DNA from: Gnetum montanum
Taxonomy: Eukaryota > Streptophyta > Gnetopsida > Gnetales > Gnetaceae
Direction: 5' to 3'
DNA: 64,000 nucleotides
Assembly: GCA_015680685.1 (NCBI GenBank)
Contig: MNCI01021399.1
Coordinates: 209,813-273,812, forward strand
Part shown: positions 10,707 through 21,470 of the stretch, piece after piece
Position numbering within the stretch: position 1 is the stretch's first letter
Layout of the letters: the number at the start of each line of letters is the position of its first letter
Notes under the pieces: model-generated
What the model was told of the DNA's origin: nothing
Seen by the model: only the letters and a program-made list of their open reading frames with translations
Databases searched by the model: none
Position numbers and translations under genes: made by a program

Positions 10707-11162
10707 GATTAAGGAGGTCCACCTTCCTAGGAAATTCTTTGATCTTGGAAGTCCTCTAATCTATCTCCAAGTCTCTGGGAATGAACCATGTAAAGCCCTT
10801 CTGGAGTCAACTTAATATCACAAGAGATGTACAAAGCCTGGAACCTATCTCCATTAAGGAAGAGTAATATTCACTTAGAGTTGGCTGACCAGTCCATCAC
10901 TGTCCCCTTGGGACTGGTGGAGGACATCGTTACCACTATGTGTGGGTGGTTGTATCCAGCTAATTTCCTAGTGATACAAGTAAATAGTAGTAAAGGGGAA
11001 TTTCCAATAATAATGGGAAGAGCATGGCTAAGTACTATAGATGCATGCCTAGGAATCCACGATCTTTTCCTAGAAATATCCAAGAAGAAAACTTTTGGAA
11101 AGATCGAGAAGAAGAAAGTTCCATGCATCGCATATAGTGACACAAGGTGCAATTGCATGTAG
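10707..11162 (+). pseudogene. Element B aspartic protease
   Basis: Retropepsin of Athila type. SPLIYLQVSGNEPCKALLES lies around 10750-10810, where the catalytic D-S-G is already lost. It continues with LADQSITVPLGLVEDIV (10881-10931) and PIIMGRAWLSTIDACLG (11005-11055), the G-R of the second half. A stop and frame change come near 10815. The element D homologue (51453-51908) lines up throughout. Confidence 0.78.
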
Positions 11163-11174
11163 AGATCATGGGTT

Positions 11175-12250
11175 ATGAAAATTTTAGCATTTCCTACATG
11201 CAATCGGTGTGCACAAGACATTAATATACAAAATTTTCTATATGCAGCAGCCACACGACAACAAGACAACCAGTGGCTAATGGCTGATCAAGAGAGCAAC
11301 TCACTAACATGCATGAAACTAACTGAGGGAATAACTAGTGCTTACATTGAAAGCATAGATATACTAGAGCAAGTCTGTTACCAACTTCCAAGCCTTAACC
11401 TTGAAAACATCAATTGGGGGAAGTTGAAAATTCCTAAGAAATTTAAACAAGAACCCCTATATTTGAAATCATTGCCCACTGGTCTAGAATATATGACCCT
11501 TGAAAATGGAAAACTGGTGATGATCAATGCAAGACTTATTCCCAAACAAAAAGAAAGGCTGCTGAAAGTGATAAATAAGTGGTCAAAATCCTTTGCCTGG
11601 TCATACCCCAAATTAACTGGAATAGATCCTAGGATATGCCAGCATAGGATTTACACTGACCCCTCCATGAAACCTCGAAAACAACCACAAAGGCAATTGA
11701 ACCCAAAATTGAAGTAGTAAAAGAAGAAATAGAATAACCTTTTAAGGCTGGGTTCATATATCCCATTGCTGTTAGCGAATGGGTTAGCCCTCTAGTGATA
11801 GTACCAAAAAAGGGAGGCAAATGGAGGGTGCGCATAGATTTTAGGCTGCTAAACATGACAACATCTAAGGATCACTTTCCATTGCCATTCATTAACCAAG
11901 TCTTAGACACCATAGCAGGGCATCGCTATTATAGTTTTCTGGATGGCTATAGTGGATACAACCAAATATAGATAGCCCCAAAAGATCAAGCCAAGACAAC
12001 GTTCACCAGCCCTTGGGGAACATTTGCATATAAAAAAATGCCATTTGGCTTGTGCAATGCCCCTGCCATGTTTCAACGCCTAGTTTTAAGCCTATTCCAA
12101 CAGCAGATAGGAAATGGAATGGAAGTATTTATGGATGACATCTCCACTTATGGAACACGTTTTGATCAATCCTTGGACCAATTAGAGTAAGTGCTAAAAA
12201 GATGTGTAGAAACCAACTTAAGGCTCAACTAGTAGAAAAGCCATTTAATG
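11175..12250 (+). pseudogene. Element B reverse transcriptase with pre-RT segment
   Basis: The pre-RT segment (11400-11717) has LPTGLEYMTLENGKLVMI, FAWSYPKLTGIDPRICQHRI and PQRQLNPK, a signature stretch of Athila-type pol. RT follows with SPLVIVPKKGGKWRVRIDFR (11790-11850), DHFPLPFINQVLD, YYSFLDGYSGYNQI, WGTFAYKKMPFGLCNAPAMF and the catalytic box MEVFMDDIS (12120-12147). Stops occur at about 11719, 11970 and 12188. Confidence 0.88.
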
Positions 12251-12900
12251 GTCCAAGAAGGTGTAGTACTTGGGCAAAAGGTTTCACATTCACGAATAGA
12301 GGTAAACCCAGATAAAGTTAGGATCAACCAAGGAATCACCTGTCAACCAGAAACTATCAAAGACATTCAGTCATTCCTTGGACACACTAGCTATTATAGG
12401 AGATTCATTGAGAACTTCTCCAAGGTTGCCAAACCGTTGGTAGAGCTAACAAAGAAGGATGCACAATTCGAATGGACCAAGGAATGTGAACGAGCACTCC
12501 AAACTCTGAAATAAAAGCTTGTAGAAACTTCCATTCTACAAGCTCCTAACTGGTCCAGACCATTCCATATAATGACTAAGGCATCCAATTATGCCTTAGG
12601 AGCCTTACTTACACTATGCAAGTAGGAGTATTTCCGGTGCACAACTTAACTACACAACTACAGAAAAAGAATTAATGGCTATAGTGTTTGCATTGGATAA
12701 GTTTAGGCACTATGTATTAGGTTACAAAGTGTTCATTCATACGAATCATATTGCAATCCGATTCCTCATGAACAAACCAATGGTTAGCCCTCGTATTATA
12801 TGGTGGTTGGTAATCCTACAACAGTTCGATCTAACGATGATTGATCGAAAAGACACCAAGAACGTAGTTGTAGATCATTTATCCACGTTGCGCTAGGATA
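12251..12900 (+). pseudogene. Element B RT thumb and RNase H
   Basis: The RT connection VLGQKVSHSRIEVNPDKVRI (12269-12328) leads to IQSFLGHTSYYRRFIENFSK (12367-12426). RNase H follows with FHIMTKASNYALGALL (12564-12611; the first catalytic Asp appears changed), then the KELMAIVFALDKFRHYVLGY type helix (12670-12730) and MIDRKDTKNVVVDHLS (12838-12885) with the last catalytic Asp. Stops fall at about 12512 and 12625. Confidence 0.82.
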
Positions 12901-14273
12901 GCAAAGAGGATGAATACGTAATGTCTGATCATTTTCCTGATGAAGCCCTCTTAGCCAGTGTAGTGAATAACCAAACCACGGAGGAAAATTGGTATAGTAG
13001 CATTCTCACCTGTCTCCTTACTCAACAAACACCACAGGAGCTGAACTTTAGGAAGAAACAATAGCTTCTTCATAGAACTAAGTGCTTCATGGAGATTAAT
13101 GGACAACTTTACAAAGTATGTCCTGATGGCTTGGTTCGATGGTGCGTGCTCGAGGAAGAGCAACTGAGAGTTCTCCAAGATGCTCATGAGGGCCCTTGTG
13201 GGGGTCACTATGCGGGGAGATGAACGACTATTAAGATCTTGCTTGCAGGATATTACTAGCCAACATTATTTTGGGACGCCCATCAATTTGTTTGATCTTG
13301 TGAGAACTACCAATGTGATGGGGGAATGACTGCTAGAATGGAGGGTCTGCAACAATGGATTTAACCTTTAGAACCCTTTGATAGTTTAGGGATAGACTTT
13401 ATGGGGCCCATTACACCAATGTCAAATGGAAAAGCTTACATTGTAGTTTCTATAGATTATCTAACGAAATGGGCTAAAGCAGCTGCTATTATAGACTGCA
13501 CATCATCCACAGCTACACGATTTGTGCAACAAAAAATCATAAATAGGTTTGGTATACCACATGCACTTATTTCGGATAATGGAACACATTTCACAGCTGC
13601 AATGTTTTGGAAGTTAATGAAACACTTAGGGGTTGAACATAAATTGACTACACCTTATCACCCCTAAGCTAACAGACAAGCTAAGGTCACCAACAAAGAG
13701 ATCACTAAAATATTAACTAGGATAATCAGCAAGTATAGGTGAGATTGGAGCACCAAACTAAATGATGCTCTTTGGGCATACTGCTCCACCTGGAAACTTC
13801 CTATAGGCTACTCTCCCTATGACTTAGTGTACAGAAAGCTTCCAACACTTCCAATTCAAACTAATATCCGTATACTATCAATGGCTTGTGACCTCCACAT
13901 TGATTTAGATCTAGCACAGAAACAAAGGTTGACAACCTTAAACGTGCTAGATGGAAATCGATTAGCTGCCCTGCCATCAAATGAGTTACACAAGGCATAT
14001 AACAAGCAATGTCATGACTTGAAGATTCGAAAGGTTAAGTATCAACCAGGAGATAAGGTTCTCTACTGGAACCCCACACATGTGCCACAACACACAAAAT
14101 TTCAAACACTATGGAAAGGACCTTACATTATTCATACAACCTTTCTCGTTGGAGCCATGATCATATACAAACCTAAGAGCCCTGATAAGAGATTACTAGT
14201 CAATGTACAACAAACCAAACCCTTCCATGAACTTAGGATAGCTAGTGTACATAATACCTCTGAGAAGGGATGA
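12901..14273 (+). pseudogene. Element B integrase
   Basis: The zinc-finger part shows H-E-G-P-C-G-G-H near 13185-13210 and C-x-x-C-type residues near 13300-13320. The catalytic core has GIDFMGPITPMSNGKAYIVV (13389-13450), ALISDNGTHFTAAMFWKLMK (13565-13622) and NKEITKIL (13690-13715), which give D, D and E. The C-terminal part has YQPGDKVLYWNPTHVPQHTK (14040-14100) and GPYIIHTTFLVG. A stop lies after TTPYHP (about 13667), another near 13740. No chromodomain is present, as expected for Athila. Confidence 0.86.
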
Positions 14274-16245
14274 CCTTGCTCATTATTTTGAATCTCCTCC
14301 TTCCAACTCAGTCATGGGGGAGATGGTCACCTATGCTGATCAATTAAGGCCCTCAATTCATTTTTAAGTTTTTATTTTACAAATTTTTGTTTTAAAAATT
14401 TCGTTAACTTTTTTTGTTTTTATTTTACAACATCGTTCGCACATTTTCATTTCTTTGGGTGCTTGTTTGTTTTGTTAGTTCCATCACCTAATAAGTGCTC
14501 TTGATGGTGGTATGAATTGTATTCTATTGATTGCTAATGTTTGGTTTTTACCTTTAAGTTATAATGTTGATACTATGGTATGGTTCTTTTGATATAATAG
14601 GCAATGAGTCCATGTCATCCACGCATCCATGAATTTCTATGGTCTCTCTTGGCTTGGAACTGTACAGTCCCTTTCTTTAAATAATAGAACTATCAAAAAA
14701 TTGGTGATTGGGCATTTCTCAAACTGAGGAAGGACTCAAGGATTGAAAAGGCTGTGACTTCAAGGGGATTTGATGCATTTGTGTTGGCCATTCTCTTGGG
14801 TGCTTGAATGTTTTCTTCTTGGGTTTTCCTTGCCATTTCGACATTGCTCCATTATCGGGAAGTTGAGCTAATAAAAATAATAAGTCTTTGCATGGTGTGG
14901 TTCTCACAAAAAAAATGTAAAAGTAAGAATTCAAAGCACATCCCTTANAAAAAAGAGAGAGTGAGAATTCAAAGCACATCCCTTAGACAAAATAATCATC
15001 TGGGCTGCAAGAACTGGTTATGGAACTAAAAAAACATGTTCCCTCTAACTAAGGCCCCTTCTTACTTCCTACCTCTTTCCTTTCTTGTTTGTTTGGAATG
15101 GTGGTGACTCTTTGGCAGAAGCATTCTTGCTACTTCAAGTGGATGGATTGGCCAAGTGTATTAATGTGAAGTCACTGAATGTGGATTGTTTGAGGCTAGA
15201 TTTGGAATGAGATCTACTACATTACATTAACCATCAATACACAAAGGGGCTATACACCACCTTGTTCTTGGGACTCCATTCCATTCTCTTCTTTCCATCA
15301 TTCTTTCTCCATTTTCCACCTCATTTCTGGTTGTATTAGTAGTCTATATTGTGGTTGATGCATTGTTTTCTTTTTGGTAAATCCTTGTGGTTAAGACTTT
15401 AACTCTTGCTTCCAAATGACATTTCTAGAGCCTACAGACTCTTTAAATGTGGGATGGTCAAGGCATTAAGGGCATGAGCCTGCTTTGGGGATGACCCACT
15501 GACATTTCTAATTGGTGCATCAATTAACTTCTTTTCATTAAACATTACTACAATCACCATTTATTTTGTTCATTTCCAGCTCTGACATCCATATATCGGT
15601 TTTGTCGTTGTTTCTTTTTCTTCATCTTTCTTATTCCTTATATTTTTCCATTCTATCGCTACCAGAGGATCGCTCTTAGTCATGGGGGTCCTTGTCCAAT
15701 TTTTTCAATTTTCCCCTAACCCCTACACCTTGGGTAGTCACCAATGTATATCTCCAGAATCCATATTAGGCATATCACAACTCAGCCAATGGACCATACA
15801 CCGAGGCAAAGTATCAACTGCATTGTGATTTAATTATCCTTGCTAATATGAGACTTTGTTGTGTGTGCAAATGGAAATCATACAACAATGGACTGGAGCT
15901 GGAGGAAACACTTAGGATGGACTAGTACTAGAATAGTCATGCAAGGAACAAGATTGATGGAATGGTTATGGATGGACAATGGAAGACACAATCTTGGCAT
16001 CGGTAGCAACACATCTTCTTTCTTTCTTTCTCTCTCTCTCTCTCTTCTTTCTCAGCTACCAAATAAGGTTGGATGTCAAATGTGTATAGTGTTCATTCTT
16101 GTAGTCATGAACACTAATATTGTCATGTATTGTAATGATTGATCCATTCACATGTCATCCCATTCACCCTTAGTTTCATTCAAGTCAATAATCCCATACC
16201 GTCCCAATATTTTGTAAGGAACTTGAGGACGAGTTTTCATTCAGT
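14274..16245 (+). other. Element B 3' non-coding region
   Basis: It begins with TCTCCTCCTTCCAACTCAGT and a CATGGGGGAGATGG polypurine-like motif at 14310-14325, also present in D at 48300-48340. After that no ORF is convincing; env-like coding sequence is not seen. It holds a 23-bp direct repeat (GAATTCAAAGCACATCCCTT) at about 14926 and 14963, an ambiguous base at 14948, and a CTTT/CT microsatellite at 16018-16045. Confidence 0.6.
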
Positions 16246-16255
16246 CATGGGGGTA
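16245..16255 (+). other. Element B polypurine tract
   Basis: CATGGGGGTA directly before the 3' LTR start TGATGAG. Element D has the same layout on the other strand (GTGGGGGTA before TGATGAG at 43146-43155). Confidence 0.7.
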
Positions 16256-17036
16256 TGATGAGCCGCAATATCGTGTACACGATATCGCATCCTGCCTCAA
16301 TTTCTATAAATAAGAGGTAGCTTCCCTTGTTCTAGGAGTTAGATATTAGACCATTAGCTAAAATTTTGCAATTTTACCATTCCAAAGTTAGAATAATTCT
16401 TGTGTGCCCACAGTAGGAGTCCTAAAGTGAACAGATCTTTATTCGAGAAAATTGTACCTGAGCACATATTTATGTATGGTAATAAAGATGAACTTTATGA
16501 TAGACCTTGTAGCATACAAATTAAGCTAAATAGTAATTAATTATTGTTGAATATTTAAATGCTTTCCTAGTTAATTAATCTCTCTCTCAACCCTTAACTC
16601 TCCTAGTTAAGTACACTTAGTACAACCACTTCGAGCATGTGTGTAGCACTTGGTAACCTAATAACGATTAGCGTTTGGTAATCCCAGTAGTGTTACACTG
16701 GTTCAGGATGTGTGTGGAAAGTAGGAACGGATACTAGTGTTAGGAAGAGTTGGAACTTAGTTAGTGAATAGTTAACAAAAGTTAGTCATTTAGTTCTCTT
16801 CACCTTCCTCTATTAGCATAAGATATTAAAAAGATAAAAGTTATAAAAATCATATGCCTCAAGCTTACTTAACCATACAACCATGACAATACAAGTAAGT
16901 TTGAGAAGACAACAATTGATTAACCTTAAGTGTTCCATTAGGGTGCGTAAGCACTTAGTCCTTGGAGTTCGACCGGATTGCGCGTGAGATGCTCATATTC
17001 GTATGGTTGAGTGTAGGGGTACCTCACCACTCATCA
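16256..17036 (+). repeat. Element B 3' LTR (781 bp)
   Basis: Starts TGATGAGCC and ends CACTCATCA. Collinear with the 5' LTR, with many C/T and G/A differences and an 18-bp deletion near the start. Followed by ATACT, a one-mismatch copy of the 5-bp site before the 5' LTR. Confidence 0.92.
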
Positions 17037-17041
17037 ATACT

Positions 17042-19190
17042 GGAAGGTAAAACTACACCAAAATCCATGTTAAACCAAAGACTAAGTAAACATTTTTCAT
17101 TTATAAAACTACATGTTCCTACATAAAATAAAAATTTGTACTATTCTCATAAGATACAAAAACACATAAACATCATCATCATATATATAAGAGTATAAAG
17201 AGGTTCATGCTACTGTACATGGAAATATACATTAATCAATCCTTGAAGATTTTTCCCTTCTCTACTCTCTCTCTTAGTCCTCATTTATGCTCTTGCGATC
17301 TCCACCTATAACTAAATAAAGTCAATATAAAACTAAGTGGAAAATCTTTATGCTTCCTATGCTAGATGGTCAACAAGTGCTACACTAGAGGAAATGAGTG
17401 GGGTACAAGGCAACCTGCATCAATTTTTAGTTTTGCGCATACTTAAAGCAACACATGTATGCACACCATATCACACATAACACTAGCATAATCATTATCA
17501 AAGAGAATAGATGGCTATCATACAATCATAGATAAAAGCACTATTTGGCATAGTTTATTACATATCTATTACATCACATCACATGCATTTCCACTATCAT
17601 GCCCATGCCATCATACCTACTCCATATCATTAAACAACCCATGACCCACACAATCATAATATATATTATCAGTACTATGATGCATAAGCCGATACTATCA
17701 TATACATAGTCCATGTGGCCACTAGCATATCCACACTCAATGTAGCATGTGAAACATGCTACATCCAAAACACATCCAAGTCTAGGCTAGCTTAAGCTAA
17801 CACATGTCATAAGCAAAACACATCCAAAACAAACATAATAGGATCACATATATCCACACCTAATAGTCATATTAATTTCATGAAAATAATACAATAATTT
17901 GAAAAAATAAAATTTTGTGCCACAACCATATTTCTTAAACTACATCTAATTCCATAAAACTAACCACTATAATAACCTCCAAAATGATATATGTCTAAAG
18001 AGAAAATCAATTCCATAATTAGAAAGTACTTCCCAAGATAATTCCAATGGCAATAATTTCCCCTAAATTGAACTCTTTGAAGCAAAGTTATGAGCATTCA
18101 AATTTTTATTGATAAAATAATAATTAATAATACTTAATTATAATCAATGATGCTTGAAACTCCCAAAAAATTCCACACCACAATAGGTCTTGCAGATATA
18201 ATATTCCAACCATACCAGTCTCATTAACATCACATATTACATTCCACAAGTCCACATCATACCATACATCACATATATACTAATAAATAACTCACAACCA
18301 AAACTGCAAAATTTTAGGAAATATACAAATCAACATGTTCAAGCTTAATCTTTTAACCATCTGCAACAAAAATACAAGGAAAAGTTAAAGATAGTCCACC
18401 AATTAAAATTGTTGTAGCAGAAAGTCCAAAACAATCATAAAATCCTTTAAAATAAAGCAAAATTCTATTAGGCTCCAAACAAGTTCTACACCTACATAGA
18501 TATGATCACAACAATTCCAAATCTAGTTTTAAAGTAAGGAGAAATCTGTCCACAAAGCTCAAAATTTAGAAAAAGAGTGAAAAAATGAAAGAAACCCAAA
18601 GAAACGATGAAGAAGAAGCTTTAATACAGTTTTTGTTCACACAAACACAGAAAATAAAGAAATAAAAATGTTATGGATCTACAAAAGGTAGTGGTACTTT
18701 TTGTTTTTGTTAGTGAAAAAAGAAAATCTGATGAAGGCATACTATATATTTTTATACCTATAATGTATAAACATAATACATATCAAGAACCTCAAATACA
18801 TTACCTTTTTCTCCTTGTTTCACATCATATGCAAAATCAAATTTCCACTTTTATGTTTACTTTTGAATTATTTATTATTGTTTTAAAGGAAATATTTTCA
18901 TAAGTCTATTTTTTTCTCTTCCTAAACAATACCTTGCAATTCAAACATGCATAACATACACACCAGAACTCCAAATCAAAATCCATTTAAACTTATGGGA
19001 TCCATATCAAATGCTCTTCATGTTCACATACTAAATCATATCCAAACATCACACAACATGGCACTACAATTCAAATGTGTAAATATAAAGTGCAATTATA
19101 ATAGGCTAAGTCATCCCCAATAACCCATTGAGACAACACATGTAATGTATAAATCGTAATTGGATGACCATATCGAATGTATCTGGAAGG
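17042..19190. other. AT-rich non-coding stretch, possible LTR/leader of element H
   Basis: Removing element B joins this stretch to the H gag at 6310-6880, on the side where a minus-strand element would have its leader and LTR. It is rich in CATCACAT/CACATAC-type words (17440-17860) and has no ORF with a recognisable domain. No PBS or LTR pair is visible, so the link to H is an inference. Confidence 0.35.
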
Positions 19191-19209
19191 GATATAACAT
19201 AAATAGTTG

Positions 19210-19640
19210 TTGAGAAAAATGAGGTTAGCAAAGCAAAAGTAACTAGGGAATTGGCAAGAATGTCTTTGGAGTCATGGATATGTGTGAATAAAAATTCATC
19301 AAATTAAGAAACCAACCTTTTGGCTAATTCAAGATAAGGCAACATGTGTTTATCTTTGCAAGCCTATTTGTTATTTTATTGGCATACAACTAGTTGAGAA
19401 TCACATTGAACAAAAATCCTCATAATTCCTAATTGGAGTGATAAGAGCAAACCTTGCTTAAGACCCTCATATTCAACTACATTATTAGCACATGAAAAAT
19501 TCAACTTATGAGTTTGATAAATGGCATTAATACCTTGACAATGAAGAATACAAGCTATAATAGAACCTTAGTTGTATGAGCACCATCAAAGTACAATTGT
19601 TAGTTAAAATTCTCATGTGTCAATGTGGGAGTTGAGATGG
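19210..19640 (-). pseudogene. Element E archaeal-type RNase H (after RT)
   Basis: The minus strand reads LNFSCANNVVEYEGLKQGLL (about 19440-19500), LGIMRIFVQCDSQLVVCQ (about 19380-19435), HMLPYLELAKRLV (about 19315-19350) and HIHDSKDILANSLVTFALLT (about 19220-19285). These supply E, D and D of the RVT_3-type RNase H; the first D region (DGAHTTK) is at about 19595. Stops and frame breaks are present. It follows RT and the ordinary RNase H, the usual Tat order, unlike element A. Confidence 0.75.
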
Positions 19641-19764
19641 AATCTATTGACTATCCACTTGTTTCTTCAAGAGTAGGTTGAATGGTTCCTATAGAAGGTT
19701 TAGATAGTGGAGCCAATGTAAGAAGGTCCACTATAGCTTATACCTAAATTAAATTTGGGAAATA

Positions 19765-20150
19765 TATGATACATTAAACTTAGTGAGAAATATCTTCCAT
19801 TTGACCATTTGATTATTATTATATGGGTTGGTAGTGAGAGGTCATAGGACATTCTCTCAACACATTACATGCATCATTTTCCCTAGTAAATAGGATCTCC
19901 ACTTTCTCAAAGCAAAAATAAGGCCTAAAAAAGATTTTTTTGTATTTTTCTAGTATGTTTCAAAGTCAAATAAGGGGTGGAAAATGTATTATATTGAAAG
20001 ATCTACATCATCTTCATGTTATTGGAAAAGCATGGTTGCAATAGAATGATCAAACTTAGAAAGATAAAGGTAGAAATGAAGATTAAAGCTAGGAGGATGA
20101 AGGACCAGGAGGCTGGTAAAGACATTCTTAATCATAGTAAGAGCCCTTTG
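19765..20150 (-). pseudogene. Element E Ty3-type RNase H
   Basis: Directly continues the RT. The minus strand reads FNLHFYLYLSKFDHSIATML (20025-20085) at the start of the domain, then a 'LGLIFALRKWRSYLLGKMMH'-like helix (19870-19930) and NQMVKWKIFLTKFNVSYI (19780-19830), the usual end of gypsy RNase H in Tat elements. It is broken by several stops and by loss of catalytic residues. Confidence 0.6.
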
Positions 20151-21060
20151 ATACTTCATGTCCAAGTTGAAATTAGAAGATTTCTTAAGAGGATGAGAAA
20201 GTAGATGAAATTGATTAGTTAGATTGCATATAAAACGATGTATGGATTGAAGTCTACCTTCTAAGATACACATGTTTTTTAGGTAGATGAGTGGTGGAAT
20301 GTTCATGATTGTCTTGATCTTGTTGGAGTCCACTATGATACCTTTAGCTAAGATTAGAAATCCTATTATCATGCTAATTTCTATATTAAAGATATACTTT
20401 TTAGGATTGAATTAGAGGTTGTACTTGTTACATTAGGTTAAGACTATGTCTAGATCTATGAGATGTTCAATTGCTATGATGGACTTGATAGTTACATCAT
20501 CCATATAATTGTTAATATTTTTAAACATAATTTCATTAAAAATGAATGTCATAACTCATTGGTAAGTTAACTCAACATTCTTAAGTTTGAAGAACATCTT
20601 TATGTAGCAAAATGTTCCCCATGGGGTCATAAAAGTTGTAAAACATTGATGTTTAGGGTTAACTTGAATTTAATTATAGCTTGAAAACCCATCCATGAAA
20701 CTAAGTAAATCATGAATTACTATTGTGTTTATGAGTTGATTGATGTTGGGAAACAAGAAGTCATCCTTTAAAGTCACCTTGTTAAGATTATGAAAGTCTA
20801 TGCATATTCTAATAACATCATTTTCTTAGGAACAACAATCATGCTAGATACCCAATCTGAGTATTCTATGAGGCATATGAAACTTGCATAGGAGAGCATT
20901 GTGATCTCATCTTTGATGTCTAATACTAAGTCAGGTTTGATCTTGCAGGCTTTTTATTTCACAAGCTTGGATCCTTTCTTGAGAATGATGTTGTGTTGTA
21001 CCATAGTTGAGTCTAAACCAAGCATATCATCATAGCCATAAGAAAAGGTGATAGAATTTT
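20019..21060 (-). pseudogene. Element E reverse transcriptase
   Basis: On the minus strand, GYDDMLGLDSTMVQHNIILK (about 20985-21045) is the Tat/Ogre pre-RT motif. It is followed by IEYSDWVSSMIVVPKK (about 20825-20872), IRICIDFHNLNKVTLKDDFL (about 20760-20820), LLSFMDGFSSYN (about 20685-20720), WGTFCYIKM (about 20600-20630) and NNYMDDVTIKS (about 20480-20515), the catalytic YMDD box. The thumb has IIVDSNKIKTIMNIPP and LEGRLQSIHRFICNL. Stops and frame changes are scattered, but domain order is intact. Confidence 0.83.
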
Positions 21061-21470
21061 TTCTAAGTCTTTGAAGGATGAATTCCTTACTATTTTCAAG
21101 AAAAAATTCCCCTATTTACAAGGTATTTTCATCATTTTTGTGATTGGTAATGCTGAGTTTAATGAAAAGGTCCTTAGTTAACATAGGCTCATGGTCTAAG
21201 TAGGCAAGTTTAGCTTGAGAAATTTTGCATTTCTCAACAAGATCAAGTATAGATATGAGAGTGTTTAAGGGGTTTGAGAGTTAAATCAATAATGTCATCA
21301 TTGGAGGGCTTGGTAACTTGGTTATGGTGCCCACCTTGGGTGAGAGGTTTATACAAATGGAAGAGGATGATGGGGTCCATGACTTGTAAGCATAAGGAAA
21401 GAATAAAATAGATTCCAAAGATAGAAAAATTTACTAAATGCATGCACAAGATCCAAAAATGTTAGAAATT
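21061..21470 (-). pseudogene. Element E protease-RT linker (partial)
   Basis: The minus-strand frame at 21243-21449 reads DPIILFHLYKPLTQGGHHNQ and onward, a low-complexity linker running into the RT. The sequence ends near 21470, where the unrelated block G starts; the other side of the break is near 27870. Confidence 0.4.

Larger units (their letters stand above)
7259..17036 (+). mobile_element. Element B: full-length Athila-like Ty3/gypsy retrotransposon, decayed
   Basis: A complete 9.8-kb structure: two LTRs with matching TGATGAG...CTCATCA ends, a PBS after the 5' LTR, gag, protease, RT, RNase H and integrase in Ty3 order, a 2-kb non-coding 3' stretch and a polypurine tract before the 3' LTR. 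The RT and pre-RT motifs and the Asp-type PBS fit the Athila lineage. Many stops and frameshifts make it non-autonomous now. The LTRs differ at roughly one base in ten by eye, so the insertion is old. Element D (42878-55535) is a second, reverse-oriented member of the family. Confidence 0.9.

Noticed and set aside
10871-11269. 132-codon minus-strand ORF
   Set aside because: Antisense of the element B protease, whose motifs are clear on the other strand.
15861-16142. ORF with a hydrophobic run in element B 3' region as an envelope gene
   Set aside because: The hydrophobic stretch is the translation of a CTTT/CT microsatellite; no envelope-like architecture.
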